Source of the DNA: Acanthaster planci
Lineage: Eukaryota > Echinodermata > Asteroidea > Valvatida > Acanthasteridae
Length of the DNA: 64,000 bases
Reading direction: 5' to 3'
Assembly (NCBI RefSeq): GCF_001949145.1
Contig: NW_019091527.1
Location: forward strand, 351,999 to 415,998
Both the position numbers and the translations under genes were made by a program. Positions within the stretch are counted from its first letter, which is position 1. Every line of letters starts with the position of its first letter. The notes under the pieces were generated by a model, which was given only the letters and a program-made list of their open reading frames with translations, made no database searches and had not been told where the DNA came from. Positions 1 through 14,300 of the stretch are shown here, piece by piece.

Positions 1-3000
1 ACAAAGTATGGGGAAAAAAAACAAACTTTTTGTAACCATATGTTTGGTCAAGAATTTATGATTGTGTCTGAATCGACGACATGTACCGTAAGCTGTGGCT
101 GGTTCAGGTACATACGGGCACAGGTAGTAACACAACAGAGAGGAGCTGCAGTTCCTAGCCAAAGGCTAGCACGCAACTGCCACAACCACTTTTGGGTGTT
201 GCCTTTGTCTGACTTCAAGCAACTGGCCAGGCCGAAAAAAAAAAAATCAGTCTGGCAACACAGACGGTACGGTTAGTGGGTACTGCCACCATGTTGGTGT
301 TAAGCAGTTATTGTTTGCATATGGCTGGCACGTAACGATCACGTCCATGTACATTTTTACCACGTGGGTATTTGCACAAATGCATCGTAGTAACTACATG
401 CAAGTTCCTTCGTCTTGGTCATCTTCCAGTTGGGTAAAACAGCACAGGAGATTTTACCGAGGATCCTTTAAAATGTCTTTTTTCCTTACAGCTCTGTTTA
501 TTCATATTCATGCAGGAAATACTCGCAGACACCCCAACAAAGTGCCCAATAGCAGAGGTCAGGTTCCTGAAACTCAAGTACGTGTACGAGCTTGGTGCTA
601 TGTCTCTCCACCAATGTTTATGAATGACATTAAGTTGTAATCCATTTACTTCAAACAGCTACGGGAGTTCCCAGTTTCATATGCTGCTTGTCATTGTTTC
701 CCGGTAATTTAGAAACGACTTTACTCTTTCAGTTTTGATTATCACTTATAAAAAAGTGGAAACAAAAATCAACACATTTACAATGTCTGTGAAGTTGAAT
801 GGAAGTTATTCACATGTGGGTGGTGTTGTATCTTTTCACAGAAGCAACCTGGGACCCAATATCATTTCTTGTCACGCAGTCCTATGCTATAATGTTTCAC
901 ATTCATGGATTATTACTATACTGAGACCTGTGCTGAATTTTATTTCTCAACATCAAGTACGTATATGTGCACTGTTTGCTTAAATGCACATGTGTAAACT
1001 GCAGCACCTTTCAATGTTTTCTTTTCATTATCATTATTATTATTGTTATTGGCAATGTTTTATTTAACGTTGATCAATTATTGTTTCCTCATGTCATTTA
1101 TTCCCTGTCTGCAAATTTGTTCCCTGTCTGGGAATTTAATTACAACCCCATTGATGTCTTCTTCGATCAGCCGACAAGAAAGGCCTTGACAGCCAAGAAC
1201 GCGTTGCGCTGTTCACACCAAGTTCCATCACGACTCTTTAACAAAAATATGGGGTGACGTTCTTCCGCGACACACGGTAACTGCACTATGGGTAGTATTA
1301 TCTCCAATTTCTCACAACTGGAGATCCTACAGTTCTTCAAAATGACAAGTGATGTATTCCATTCAAATTTTTATGGACTGTACAAACAACTAAGTTGAAG
1401 GGAGAATACAGACGAAATGCAACGTGTGCCCCATTTCAATGTCTCTCATTCACAACGAGTAAAGTCCACTGTGAAACAGTGGAACAAAACATTTGGCTGC
1501 AAACTGTAACACATTTGGAACTCGATTTCTTGAGAATATGAAGCAATTTCAAAAGTCTGGAACAGTACCAATTTGGAACTCTCCTGTAAACTTCGGTTAC
1601 AATGCCTCAAACAACTGGGGTATTTGGTGGGAGCCATCCAGAGTCAACGAATCCACTGCTGTGCAGTAACCAACCTTGTGCAAATTCTTGCAAAAATCTG
1701 AAATCTTATGCAAAATCTGAATCCTTTCCAATCCTCCCCCAAACTAATCGTGCTATTTTGAAGACATGTACTAACTACATGTTGCTGGGGTTCCTGCCAT
1801 ATCATCGTCTGAATGATAATCCACACAAAAACAACAATTCTCTGAGAAAAAAAAGCATGACTATCCACTCAGACCAGTGAATTTTCTTCATATCAAATGT
1901 AGTTCCTAATGTGTTCAGATTTAATTGTCTGTATCATGATGACACGGCATGTGGTTTAAAACGAGACATTCTTGGCTATGGTGACTATTCTAATTATTTC
2001 CAAAATAAACATTTTCATGGTTGCCCTCCCGCATCCATGATTATAGGAATTCATTTTCGGATGTAAAATGTTATTCCTAATAACAGGACAATATAAAAAA
2101 AGATTTCATGTACATAAATGTATAAATGGGATAAAAATCTACGTTGTTTTTACTTTCTTTTCCATCTTTTCTTTTTTCTTCCCTCTTATTTTAAATTCTG
2201 AAATACAACACAGCTTACATATTTTTTTTCAAGGTCACTGCAATCAATAGCAACAATGACAAACAATTCTCCTGACAGTCCAACCCCATCCGCTCTACAC
2301 ACCGCTAATGGGATCTATGGGCTGGACTCTCGGTGTACATGTTAACTTGCATCAAGCCCTGCATCTTTGCACCCATTATCCACACCGATAAAAGATCTGC
2401 CCAGGTCGGGCACACTGCGGCCATTCTCTCCTCCCATTCACAACCCACTGAAAAACCCCTGGCCTCAACTGGCAATTCTAATTTGTCGCCGAATTACCGT
2501 GCCAAACACAGCAATACTGGCCCTGCCAAAATTAACAAATCTTTAAAGGAACAGTCCCAACTCGGATATCCAAGCATGCAGGTGAACAGAACAAGCCAAC
2601 GCCAATTCCTCCTTTAAAAAGCCCCTTCAACCACACCCAATGGTTATTCCCGTCCCAGTCCAGCGAGCACGTGAAGAACGGGACAATGGGGTGTTGGTAC
2701 AGGGTGACCCCCATGCTCTGCAGTTTCACTTCAAAGTCCTTCGATGTGCATACAATGCAACCGGGTACAAATAAACCATGGGAAAACACCCACCACCGAC
2801 AAATGTACATGTACGTCATTGGCAAGGGGGGGGGACCATTGAGACAACACAGTAACATTCGGGTGGGTATTGTTGTGTTCTCTGCCGTGTCTGGAAATAC
2901 GGTGACATGCATACACGTAGTTCAGACCAGACAGTCTTTGACTGGATCTGATAAAGGCATGGGTGTTTGTCAGAGAAACGGAAAGGGAGGACAACGGCAC

Positions 3001-3881
3001 AATGAGGAGAGGGCTGGAGGAGAGACAAGTGGGTGCTTTGCAGCCGTGATGGGCGAGAGACAGGGGTGTGAAGAATAAAGAGGGCCGGGCCAGGGAAATT
3101 TGAGGGCCGGGCCAAGGATTTCTTCCAACAGAAATTGCCAACAAGGGAGGGGAAAATAAATACAAAAGAGGCGACCCACTGAACTTGGAAGGAAATATTC
3201 AAAACTTACACAATTCTGGGATGTGTTTGGGGCATTTGAAATAATATGCTGATTGTTGCTTTTTTCGTACCAACTACATGTACACATTGAGAAAAGGAAA
3301 AACTTGGACAATCTGCACAAAGTGCAAAAATAGCATGAAGGCCCTCCGCTCAGTTACACGGATTTGTTGAGCGCAGGTATCTGTCTACACCGATCTCATT
3401 TCTGGACCAGAATATCAAGTTTGACACTGTCAAAGAAGGTCTGGTTTCCTGAGAGCACAACACGGTGCACAGGTCAGAGTTTGAGTGGACAATTCAGAAT
3501 CTGTGTGGACTCAATGTACTGAAAGCTGGACAGAACTGCAGGAGATTACGGTGCCCCAAACTGGTCAAACATCTAACAGGATTTATCTTTTAACAAAATA
3601 ACAAACAACATTTTTAGGAGACACCTAGATGCTTCTTCAGCCAGAGCTATGGCAGGCATGGCACAAAGTCCACCCACGAGGCAAGGCTGGATAAGAATGG
3701 ACTACTTGGATTGTGGGTCTGTTTACACTGCAATTTGGGAGCCTATCAAGCTCCTATAGTTTCATGGTAAGGTGTGTCCAACCAGGTGCACACTTTTTAA
3801 GTAGGGCAGGTTTTGACCAAAATGGTGGCCAGAGAGTTAACAGGAACAAGTTATCCAAATGCAAAAACGTTCAAAGCCTAC
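1..3881. other. No gene recognised; presumably Musashi intron 4 (minus strand)
   Basis: No exon for the rest of RRM1 or for RRM2 was found on the minus strand. Open frames here are short and unremarkable. A short direct repeat GAGGGCCGGGCCA(R)GG occurs twice near 3080-3115. A single terminus of the AGG(T/A)ACAGTCC transposon family begins at 2547 after TTAA. Confidence 0.5.
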
Positions 3882-6800
3882 CTTTTTACTGTCTACTTCG
3901 TGGCGCTCTGTTTTAAGCACTTTCTCTACGCACTTGGGATCCCCAAAAGTCACGAATCCAAAGCCCCTGGAGAGGCAAACAAAAACATGTGAATCACACC
4001 AGTTGTCGAAACCCATTGCCCTGCTGTGCCTAACTAGACACTAAATCCTGCCCCCCCCGATACAACACTGAGATTCGACAGACAAATGGCACACTACATG
4101 TACTATTTATAACAACCAACATGAACGTTACAAACTTACACACAATAATGTGCAACAAGGGTTTAACGGGCAATTCAGTTACTTCACCATGATTTCATGT
4201 CACATTAACCACAATCTACTACGCGGTGAATTCCATCAACCCAAATCCCTAGGTATTCTTATATTATAGGGATCTGTCCCCCCCTCCCAAAAAGAAGAAA
4301 AAGTGAAACACTGTGTATAAACCAGGCTTACATGACCGTGCAATAAGTAAACAGAGTCCATTTCACTTATGGAATTGCACTTGACTACAATGAGATACAT
4401 GTGCCTATCTGATGCTGACTGTAACTCCTTGCGGCAGCAGCACCAACTCTGACCACGGTTCAACCAATGGCCAATTCAGGGAAGAGTCACAGTGATTTCA
4501 AGCTTTTGACATAGCATGCAATGCATCGTGTACCAAGGCCAAATGATTTGGTTCGTCAGTGAAAAGTGCAAGTTCGAAGCTAATGCACCAGGCCTATGCC
4601 AATTATTTGGATATTTGGTGATCCAATTAATCAAGGAAATTTTCAAAAGGCGCCGATTCAACCATGTCTCCAGGTTTTACGAGTAAACTTCATGACAAAT
4701 AAATACATATGGCCAAAAATAACTTTTCCTTCAAGTGTTTCCCCTTTTTAACTTTTCATAAAGCATGTATAGAAAGTCTTCTGTTTTTGTGGGAATTTGG
4801 TACATGCATCCAAATATTTAATATTTTATCGATCGGCAAGTTGAATAGTCAAATAATTCAATTATTCAAATCATCTCACCCTCAAAATTCACTCCATGGA
4901 ATTCACTTCATTTGTAGGCTTTTACTGAGGTTTACATCCTTAACTTATTTCTCCATCCCACCAATCCCCTAGAAATTTGGAGTCCATTCCAAACCGACTC
5001 ATGACTTCCCAAGAGAGTCAAAGTCGATTTCAAAATGTTGGAGTCATCACCGAAGCCTAATGTCAATTCAGGGGCACTCAGGTTCATGCACAGGCAATGC
5101 CATTTGGGCTTAAGATGCAATCGCCAACCCATCAGAGCGCAGGAAATCCATGTGGTACACTTTGAATAAATCAAAGTAGAGTTGGTAACCACTTCAACAT
5201 TGTGAAGCGTTAATTAACGACAGCAGCCACTAAACACCAGGCTCAGGCATGGCCAAAAATGTACCTGTCGGTACAAATTACATTGTCTGTCCTTGAAAAA
5301 ATCCTGCACAGTGTACCACAGTGGCCCAATCTGACATTGGGTGTTCCAAACCATCAAAATTGAGAAGAAAAACATAATCAGCTCACAGACAAACCAAGGA
5401 GTCTTTATATACACTGATGCATCCCTTTGGATAAAACCATATTAGTATGTAATATACATGTAGGGAATGGTTACTGATATCAAAACAGCAAGCGTAATCG
5501 GTACATAATACTTTTACACCTGACCCGCATCCCAAAAAACACCTCAGGGATTCTGTTTTGCGAGATAAAGAAGGAGACAAACACTCAGAGATACGGATGT
5601 CACTTGGAGATTATATTTTTCTCCCTCTGTTTTTTTTTTTTTATGTTTCCTCACCGTGACTTTTTTGAGTTAGGATCCCGCATGATAACGCACTCCTTGA
5701 TCTCTCCATACTTGCGAAAGTATTCCCTTAGGCTGTCTGGAAGATTCAAAGACAAAAAACAAGCAGGATTCACGTTACTCTGGGTCAAACAAGTTTACAG
5801 TTAACATCATAAACAAACCCACATGAGAATTACACAGCAGAGAGAATGGTAGAAAGTACTAAGACAAAACCAGGATTTTGTGAGAGAATTTCTCTGTATT
5901 TGTAAAGGAAAGTATTCAGGTAGATGTACGTTTGTAACATTTAGTGGAAAATACCATTGACATGAGAGATGACACAAGACACTGAACAAAAATTATACAT
6001 TAAATCGTTTATCACAGTTCTGTGATTCAGTCTTACTAGCGAGGCTTAAAACCAAATCAACTAATCCTATATTTATATCTGGCTTGAACCTTCTACTTTC
6101 TAATTAAATCGTGAAATTGATGCATTCATATTATTTTTTATTGCCAGGATTAGCCTCGCGACAATGGTCGACGTCTGCCCAAAGGGCTTGGAGGGTATTA
6201 TACACCAGATGGCACTACGGTAGACCCTGGCGCCAACATCCATCCACCAAGTCCATAGGAATCAACCCAGCAAGGAAAAAAATGTATTAAGTCATGTATT
6301 CTTAGGGTTCTTATTTCTTCCCCTTTTTTTCCTTTTTTTTTCTTTTCCTCAACCTCGATGAAAAGGGCGAACGACCATGACACGTTTGCTGCTTGTTTGA
6401 TGTGTACGGCCACATCAACTGAAATTCATCCCTTTAAAGGTACAGTCCATCATTTGCAGTTATCCGAAGAGTAAATAAAACGATTATTGTTGACAAGCGC
6501 ACTTGGTTTAGAGATGGTTATGGGACTAAACTGCCCGTGAAATTGTTGCCTTTGGTGTGCTTTCATTTTCAGGAAAACAAGACCACTTCCAATGATGCGT
6601 CTAAAGAATTCCTTTTTGGAAAATTGTCATTAAAAACGAGGGCAAGTACTGGCAACAAACACACACACACATGGTTACTATAATTTGTCGGTTCAGTGTG
6701 CAATATCGCGCAGCTGCACTTGAACAAACTTGAGAATGTGGTCTCAGATGCTGCATTCAGGCAAAATTTATTCAAAACATGACTCAGCAACTTTTCATCT

Positions 6801-9800
6801 GAAATCAAATCCTGGAAAATAGTTTTTCTCGGACTGTATGGTGGTATTTGCTAGGCTGAAACTTCACTGGGATCATTAGGCCACTTAAAAAAGAAATTGT
6901 TTCGCATCAGTTGTATTTGAAACAAGTGAGGAGGGAGGATTTTTTTTTTTTTGGTATGCATGCTGATCTGGACTCCCGCAAGAATAAAAGCGCCATGTTC
7001 ACTTCAGACTGACAGACTCGTGCACTGAAGTGCACATGACATTGTGTGTATGTACTCAGGTCACATGTTTGCGTGCAAGAGGTTGTGTGGGCACTGAGGG
7101 AACTATGGGGGACAGCTAAGGACATCGGAAAAGACAACTTTTAAAGAACAACAAATCATGCGACAAGGCGTTTTGAGGCAGGCGCTGATGCTAAACTAAT
7201 TAGTTTTTTATGTGGCCTTATTACGCACCATTCTTCATATTTTTGTTGCCTCAAAAGGAAAATATTGCACACATGACGGACTGTACCTTTAAAATAACAG
7301 TTGTGGACTCGTGAGGACAGGGAATTGTGGAGAAGATTGTGACACAAAGGAGCTTCAATTTTGGCAAACTGATCCCTCCGTCTGCATGAATGTATCTCAA
7401 TATGAAATCTGTAAGCCACCCTTCTCTTTGCCTTCTCTTTGCAGTCACTTGTACCCCCCGTGTGTTCTTTCAATTACGATTTGCCTGGAAAGGGAAGACC
7501 TTATGAATTACTTATGAAGCCAAACTGCGAGTGTCTCACCGGTTCTTCTTTTTTTTCTCTCTCTGTCTTCTCTTTTTATTCTCTACAAATAACCTCAATG
7601 GGATTATGCAAACCCGAGCTGGAAGAGCAACTGTCATAAATCAGGCTGCGCGACGGCTGAAATGTTCTTCAGCTAGCATGTCTCTAGGACCAAAAACCAG
7701 GCAAGTGCTTCAGAATGACGCCTTACTTGTAAATCAGTTTACTGCATTACACACCTTCTGTAAAAATGCCGTATAATTTACTGACTTACTTAATGCATGG
7801 TGTACAAACACGAACAGCCAACATGAATTTTATCTCTCTGAAAAATGTGAAAGACTACCTGCAGACCTCTTTTTGTTTTTAACGCTCTATATAAATAATG
7901 TAGACATGTGGTAACGAATCTACGACTAGCTCCTTGTTAATGAGGCTTTCTATATGTGTTCCATCTTTTCAGGTCAATTTTTTCTTATTAACAGATAATT
8001 TATTCAATTACTCCAAAGTTTAAACTGGCCTTGCAGCTTTGGTAGAAATTTACGATTTGGGGTTTTTTCCATACTGAAGGTGTGACAACATCTAGCAAAT
8101 AAAATGCAAATTCATCTTCAAGGAATTTCTTCAAGTGACCTTTGATACTTCCCGCCTTGCTCAAATATCAGAAAACTGGCAGCAAGGAGGACTTGCTACG
8201 TGATCTCACAAGCCCAAATGACACTGTTCGAACAGTGCTTATGCACAAGCAGATGCACTCAATAGTCTCAGCTACACATGTCAATGTGCACTGCCCTTTG
8301 CTAACAACGCAGGTGCACACTTGGGGCCAGTGCACAGCCCCACTGGCAATGCAACGCCTTGCTATCCAAGGACCAAGGGACAAACAAAAGGGGATCAAGG
8401 CCATGATAATGCTGTTTTTTAAGCCAGGTAGTCATGTGTGTGCTTAGACATGTGGGTGCAAACACTGGGGAAGAAACAGCAATGTGCAGTGCATGGCCCC
8501 TACCAGATTGACCATGGACATTAATACACCAGTTTAACCATGAAGGTTGAAGTGCAAATTTGACAAGGGGGAAACTAAACGGAGCCAAGGCGACCGATGG
8601 CGTGTAAAGGAATAAAAATGTGGAGAAAGGAGGTCACCTTCGATAGTAACTTCAATATGTCTCATGGCTTTGTGTCGGACTGGCTTGACATGAATACGTT
8701 ACTTAACTCACAACTTGTAATGTGTTGGTATAGGACTTCCTCCCATAAAGCCATTGCAGTAATTAAAATCAGTGACCTGAATGATATGTCTGCTGGCACA
8801 CGTAACCGTGCAGGAGTTTTTCCCCTCGTCAGTGTCTCTCAGGTTTTTTTTTTTCCGATCAAGGTTGTGCATGCATCGATATACGGCGGAGCCAAGTGGC
8901 CGGTATTGTGAGAAGAATTGCAATATCGTGCCCAACCGCCTGGCCTGGCCAGAGTCGCCTCGGGCTAAGGCAGGGAGAAATGTAGGACAGCCGTGGGCGC
9001 CGGCACAGCCTGCACCTTGCGCCAGTAGGGCTGGCACCTTGTCCTATCCTGCTTGACATTCAAACGTGTTACAGGCATCCTTGTCATGTAAATGCAGAAA
9101 CCATCTCACTCTTTCTACATGAGCGTGGATTGTGGATGTGCGTGTCCGCACTCCTCTTGTCAAATGCCATCAGTCCCCAACCTAAATCCTTGCGTGCAAC
9201 AGCATAGCAATATTCATTCCGCTTCATATTTGCCATCTTTGTGTCATAACAACTTCACAGATGAAACACCGCGTGAAACACCGATGATCACAGCAAAGTC
9301 CTCCAGGACAGTCTGCAGTTTCCTCTCATGTGGACATTCCATTTGTGGGCGAACGTGTTCTCGGTCATCCGAATATGTGTATAAATGGTCGATTTGTCGG
9401 TTTGTTATCTCCCACAAAAGATCAAATGAAGTAGTCAGGGCAATTCAATTCACACGTACATGTCCAGTATTTTGGGCTCCACTTGTGTTGACAATCCTCG
9501 TGCCTCCTGATGGCTGCATGGACATGCTGACCACAACGGTCACATTTTGTTGTTAAGTTTACATTTTCGGTTGTCCAGCATGCATGTAAACTTTGAACTT
9601 ACATGTTCAATCTATAAATCCTCTGGCACTGGCAGCTGACCTATGACCTTTCCCTATATTTAGGGGTTCACGTTCATCTCATGTTTTGTGGCTGAATTAA
9701 CATGATTAATGTGGTTACTGAATCGATTTACTTCATGGCAAAATAACAACTGTAACAAAAATATCTAGAGGACACAGATGTTTCTTCATAACATGTGGAA

Positions 9801-10294
9801 AACTACAATATCTGGAAATGTGGAAAAAAAACTCACCTGTCTCTGTCTGCCAACTCAGCCCTCCTATAAACATTTTCCTGTCAGACAAAAAAATACACCA
9901 AAGAGAAATTGAGGTGTAAACACTGTAAAGGAACCTCTTCATGTATATCCAAGGTCGACAGAAAAATATCACACGAGAAAAAAAAACTGGCGAGGCAATA
10001 TAACAACGCTGGCTGACCCGTACAATCATGTACAACACGCACATAAGAACCTGTCCATGGGATTTGCGTGATGAAAGATCCCGTTCCATTGTGCTGCTCA
10101 CACACGAGGAAGGATGCAGTACATGCCCTGCATGCACCGCAGCACAGCTGATCGCCCCACTAGACATCGCGAGCATTTTCCCCCACCGAATTGAAGCCCC
10201 GAAAACACCCCTCTCCGGGCACTCTTACTCACCCAGGATCGTTGGCCACCTCCGTCCCGTGTACGGTGGAATTCTGGTTGTTTCCTGCGTCCAT
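3882..10294 (-). CDS. msi: Musashi-family RNA-binding protein, 5' four coding exons (RRM1), gene runs off or is unresolved to the left
   Basis: Musashi proteins bind UAG-containing mRNA sites through two RRMs and regulate translation, classically in neural and stem cells. Minus-strand exons are 10233-10294, 9837-9877 (41 bp), 5655-5736 and 3882-3966. Phases match and give 90 codons in one frame. The start ATG at 10294 has A at -3 and G at +4 and opens a 20-residue leader. RRM1 follows: RNP2 MFIGGL (residues 23-28) in [12 protein letters not shown], then the helix SLREYF, the segment KECVIMRDP, and RNP1 RGFGFVTF (62-69). The tail RHEVDSKK matches the Musashi ending RHELDSK. Donors are GTGAGT, GTGAGT, GTGAGG and GTAGGC; acceptors end in CAG. 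RRM2 and the C-terminus were not found in 1-3881. DAZAP1 or hnRNP A/B relatives are alternatives, but the WQT and RHE-DSK signatures favour Musashi. Exons are seen directly; function is from the family. Confidence 0.85.
6438..7288. mobile_element. Non-autonomous Kolobok-like DNA transposon relic with TTAA flanks
   Basis: The left end reads AGGTACAGTCCATCAT and the right end, reverse complemented, reads AGGTACAGTCCGTCAT. Both sit directly inside TTAA (6434-6437 and 7289-7292), consistent with a TTAA target duplication. The 851-bp interior holds a (CA)n run near 6658-6671 and no transposase-like frame. It lies in Musashi intron 2. TTAA plus short terminal repeats of this kind fits Kolobok; piggyBac is less likely because the ends do not start CCC. 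Confidence 0.6.
9637..9649. promoter_or_regulatory. Perfect DR1 nuclear-receptor motif
   Basis: TGACCTATGACCT is, on the other strand, AGGTCA-T-AGGTCA: two perfect half sites spaced by one base, the arrangement bound by RXR, HNF4 or COUP-TF homodimers or heterodimers. It lies in Musashi intron 2, about 0.65 kb from the start codon. Occupancy is unknown. Confidence 0.4.
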
Positions 10295-11317
10295 ATTTTT
10301 TTGGTGTTTTTAAATTATATCTTAAAATCTACGCTACTAAAAACTGAACTAACAGGTAATGTTGATGACTACAGTATAGTGAAATGTGTGTGGTAATACA
10401 CACGCGCTGGCTATGCTATAGCTGCGGATAATACACGACGGTACGGTGTGGTAAATGTCCGTGTGTGCGGTTTTACGCTAGGCCACTATAGTAATAATAC
10501 ACACACAACCTGTACACCGCGCCAATATCACAACTCTACACGTGGGGCAATGGGCCCATGCACATACGACACACACCACGCGCGCTATGTGCACAACGGC
10601 ATGGCCCAGCATGGGTGGCGCTATAACCGCTTTGTCAACACCAACCTGAATGAATGACCAGTGACTGACAGCCGTATCGGCGATTTGATTGGCCGTCCCT
10701 TCCCCTCCAGTCCTAGCCGGTCACTCAGCGGTCACTGCCGTGACCCCCCGATGACGTATGCCAGTGTTGATATTAAATTATGCATATCGGACACACCTTT
10801 ATTTTTTGTTCGTGTTATCCTGTTCTTAAAATACATTTCCTCTTGAAGCGTTGTTAGGTAATTGTTTGGTTTTTTTTATACTGCCAGAGTCAGTCACGTC
10901 ACCCCAGTGGTATTGTTTGATCAGTGATTTTTTTCCCTGCCTGTGTTTATCGGTTAAACTTTGCATAGCTCAATTATGTCAAAGATGTACTACCCTTTTT
11001 TCTTTTGGGTTAAGTAATTGGTATGTCTTTCGTGAACGTTTTGACGTTTCTAATAGCATTGTCATTGTGCGCTTTTCCACAATTATACTACATAATTTAA
11101 TTCAAGGGCTGATCCGCGGGCGCAATGGCGTCCGAACCCCCCCCAAAAAAGAGGAATCGTCCTTGATTATATTTATGTCAAAACTACCAGGAATCTTTCC
11201 TTTCCAGGTCATCAATACAGATCAAATCGAATAAATACTTGTTTCAGCTTGTTTTATCGTTGGGTTTGATGATTCTTTACAATACTAACAATATATTTTC
11301 CGGTAAACTATAAAGAA

Positions 11318-11352
11318 AAGCCCCCCGAATAATTGTTGTTTTCGGGGCCTTA
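11318..11352. repeat. Short inverted repeat (hairpin)
   Basis: Arms AAG(C)CCCCCGAA and TTCGGGGCCTT pair across an AT-rich loop of about 12 bases. It has no T-run or gene context to suggest a function. Confidence 0.45.
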
Positions 11353-14300
11353 ACAAACATAAATAGCTGCCGAATGGGATATTCCCTGCCTTTTTCGGGC
11401 AAAGTTTGTAGTTTTGTGTTTGTTTCAGATTGCTTTGATTCGATCCCTTAACTGGAACCTTCAACTCGGATGGATCAATCCGCGTTTATAATGACAACTA
11501 ATTTTAGTGAATAAATTAATAATGAAAATCTATACATTAGCGAGCAAAATTCAACTACCGCCCCCCCCCCCGGAAAAGAGGAAAAACCAGTAGATCCGGA
11601 AGCGCTATGTAGACCTACTGGCCTTCCAATTATTTTAAGTTTTTAAGAGGGCAAATTAATGACTTTACTAATACTTCGTGTTTTGTTTTTTCCTCGACCT
11701 GGCTAATTGTACCACCAGAAATGCAGGAACCAAATCTTCCACACTGTTTTCGAGTTCCGTTCTTCACAGGACTCAATCGGTCAATTCATTAGCCATCGAT
11801 TGGATTAACCTCGGGTCTTTGAACACAGTTCAGATTATTGATCGGTCAATGGGAAAACCAGTCTGCAAATCACACTTCCCTTGTTGACAATCGAACCCAT
11901 AGCCTTTTGCTTAATAGCACAAATAGGACCACGATAAGATTTTCTCCCTCCGTACGTCTGTAATTGTGCGTTGTGTTTCCAGAGTAATGTTAATTTCACT
12001 TTCATTTATACCGTGGTGTACTATACCCAAATGCGATGTTAACAGATTATTGTCGCGGCGACGCGACGCCCTCTCACCTACTGCCATCAACATTTTATTT
12101 TGTCATCCTCGAATACATCCCTTTCTGATAACTTTTATCAACTTTCTTTGTAAATCAATCTTTAAATGGACTTTGTGAACTTTCTTCCCTTCCGCAAACC
12201 GATGTAGGCTTTCCCCTTGACACTGGTTGGTGTGGGGAATCTATCTGTTCGTGTGACGTGTCAGGCATAACGCCTGTAGGCCTGTATTATTTCGCAAGGT
12301 AAAAAGAAACGTCTCTTGGCGCAAGCTTACTTGTTGCCAACAGGAACGCCAAGGATGGTCTTCGAACGGCAGCGAACATCTCGTTCAACTGGACCTCGAT
12401 GCATGCCATCTTTCCTGAGGCCCACATGAACATAACCGAAAATTGTGGATCAATCCAGCTGGATATCTCCAACAATTAAAGCGAACAAGTTGCTCCATTG
12501 CAAAGTTCATCTCCGAAATGGAGCATGGCCGACGCACCTATGGTTGCAATTACGAGAACGCTTCGGGGGCAACGTCCAGCCAGGACCCAGGCGAGGGGGC
12601 AAAGACCTGCCATCCACCCGGGGAACCATCCCCGGCTGATCCGCCGGCGAGAACATTAATGATTCCTGCCGATGAAGGAGGGTCAAAATTAATCAGGAAT
12701 GACGTCTGCTGAACCGTTGACAGCTTAGTCATAGCGGTTCGAATTGGCGTTATTGCACTCCTAGTACGCATGAACTATTGTTAAAATCGTGCACCGGCTT
12801 ACCCAACGAAAACACTGTCTCCACGGTATACGGGCAGATTGAGATTGGCGTGTCATTTTTCAATTCCCCGTGAAATTTTTTAACATATCCGGCTAAGTAT
12901 ACTGTTGAGATACTGGAAGTGTTGCTGGAGTCACGTCGTCTATCTCCAAATTGACGAGTATTTCACAAGAACCCAGTGTATCAGATATTGCAGAGGTGCA
13001 CGACAATTGCCGAAGGCTAGGCACGACGATCGAGCATGCTTAAGTTTAATTAAACCCGTCCAAACTGTGCCATATTTACGCTATTTCATTCGTGAATTCT
13101 TGATTCAAATCTTGTATTATGCTATGAAACATCAGTCGCCCTTACCTTTATAGTAACCACACTTGAGAGATGTTTTCGAAGTCCCTCTTCAACTTAGTGG
13201 GGTATGTCTGGTCGACAAACCCGCCCCAGTATGACGGCGCCTCCATCGCATATTTACAATCGACACAAGAAAGACTTGGATTGTAAAAACATTAACCAGA
13301 GAATGGGAAGTACAATTTTCTACATTGGACCAATTATCCGCCCGAATCACTAAACCACGTGAAACAAACCTAACTGGGTGTTGACGTTACACCAGCTAAG
13401 ATGACTCGAGAAGAAAGTCTGTTTTACGCGTTTTGCCTTGTATAGACCGCAAAGACAGCGCCATCATATAGGTCCTCGGTAAGGTCATCGGGAAGAAACG
13501 AGGACACTGTCTGAGCATGCTCAAAAACCTATCTGCAATTCCTGAAATTGTGTAGGTTCTTACCTCCCCCGGTACGATAAAACTTAAGCAAACTCGTTTC
13601 ACCCAGTTTAAGTTACCACCACTTCCAGCGGTTGTGAGGTACGGGGCAACGAAGATCGCTTAAGGTCAGAGTTGGAAATCAGAGAGCTGTGTCTTTAATT
13701 ACCACTGAACCGAGGGAGCTAAGAAAAACACGCAGGGGCATGAAATGAACATGCATGTAGACACCACTGCAGAGCCAGTGTGACTAGCAAATCCTTTAAG
13801 GGCGGTCAAACCGACAGTCATTTCCAAGTGCAAACAAAACATCCACGTCTTTATTATACGCCACCCTGCCGACCCGACGGCTGCAACGGGTCGGTCCCCC
13901 TAGTCTTAAATATTCAAGCCATAGACATACAACCACCATAAATAAGAAAGGGGAGAGTAAGGAATTGACTGAGTCCCCTCCCCGTCCCCATCTCTTGTCC
14001 TCTGTTTTTTTCTCTCCCCTCTTCTTCTTTTTTTCCGCCTCGCGAAACCCCAAGAGGACAAGAAAAATATTCATCCGGCTCTCCCGGGCCGCCCCGGAGG
14101 ACAGTGAGCGGCGCTCTGGCCCCAGGCTGGCCGAGTCGCAGTGGCGACGAAATCGGAAAAGGGTTTTCGTCGGTATGGGTCTAGGCTACTTGCTGATGGT
14201 CGGGGAGGGGAGACAGAGATCAAGCTCGTTTGGAGTTTTGTCGCCATGGTCAGCCAACTCGGGCCAAACATGTTACACGTATATATTCTCACTTCGAAGA

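Noticed and set aside
6658-6671. (CA)n microsatellite
   Set aside because: Ordinary short microsatellite, noted only as part of the element at 6438-7288.
9092-9556. 154-codon open frame on the plus strand inside a Musashi intron
   Set aside because: Low-similarity sequence with no family resemblance; opposite strand to the gene and no splice context.
10360-10520. CA/TG-rich stretch with short inverted words upstream of Musashi
   Set aside because: Explained by scattered ACAC/TGTG simple sequence rather than a defined element.
13869-13894. 8-bp hairpin CCGACCCG/CGGGTCGG
   Set aside because: Too short to separate from chance in 64 kb and has no context.
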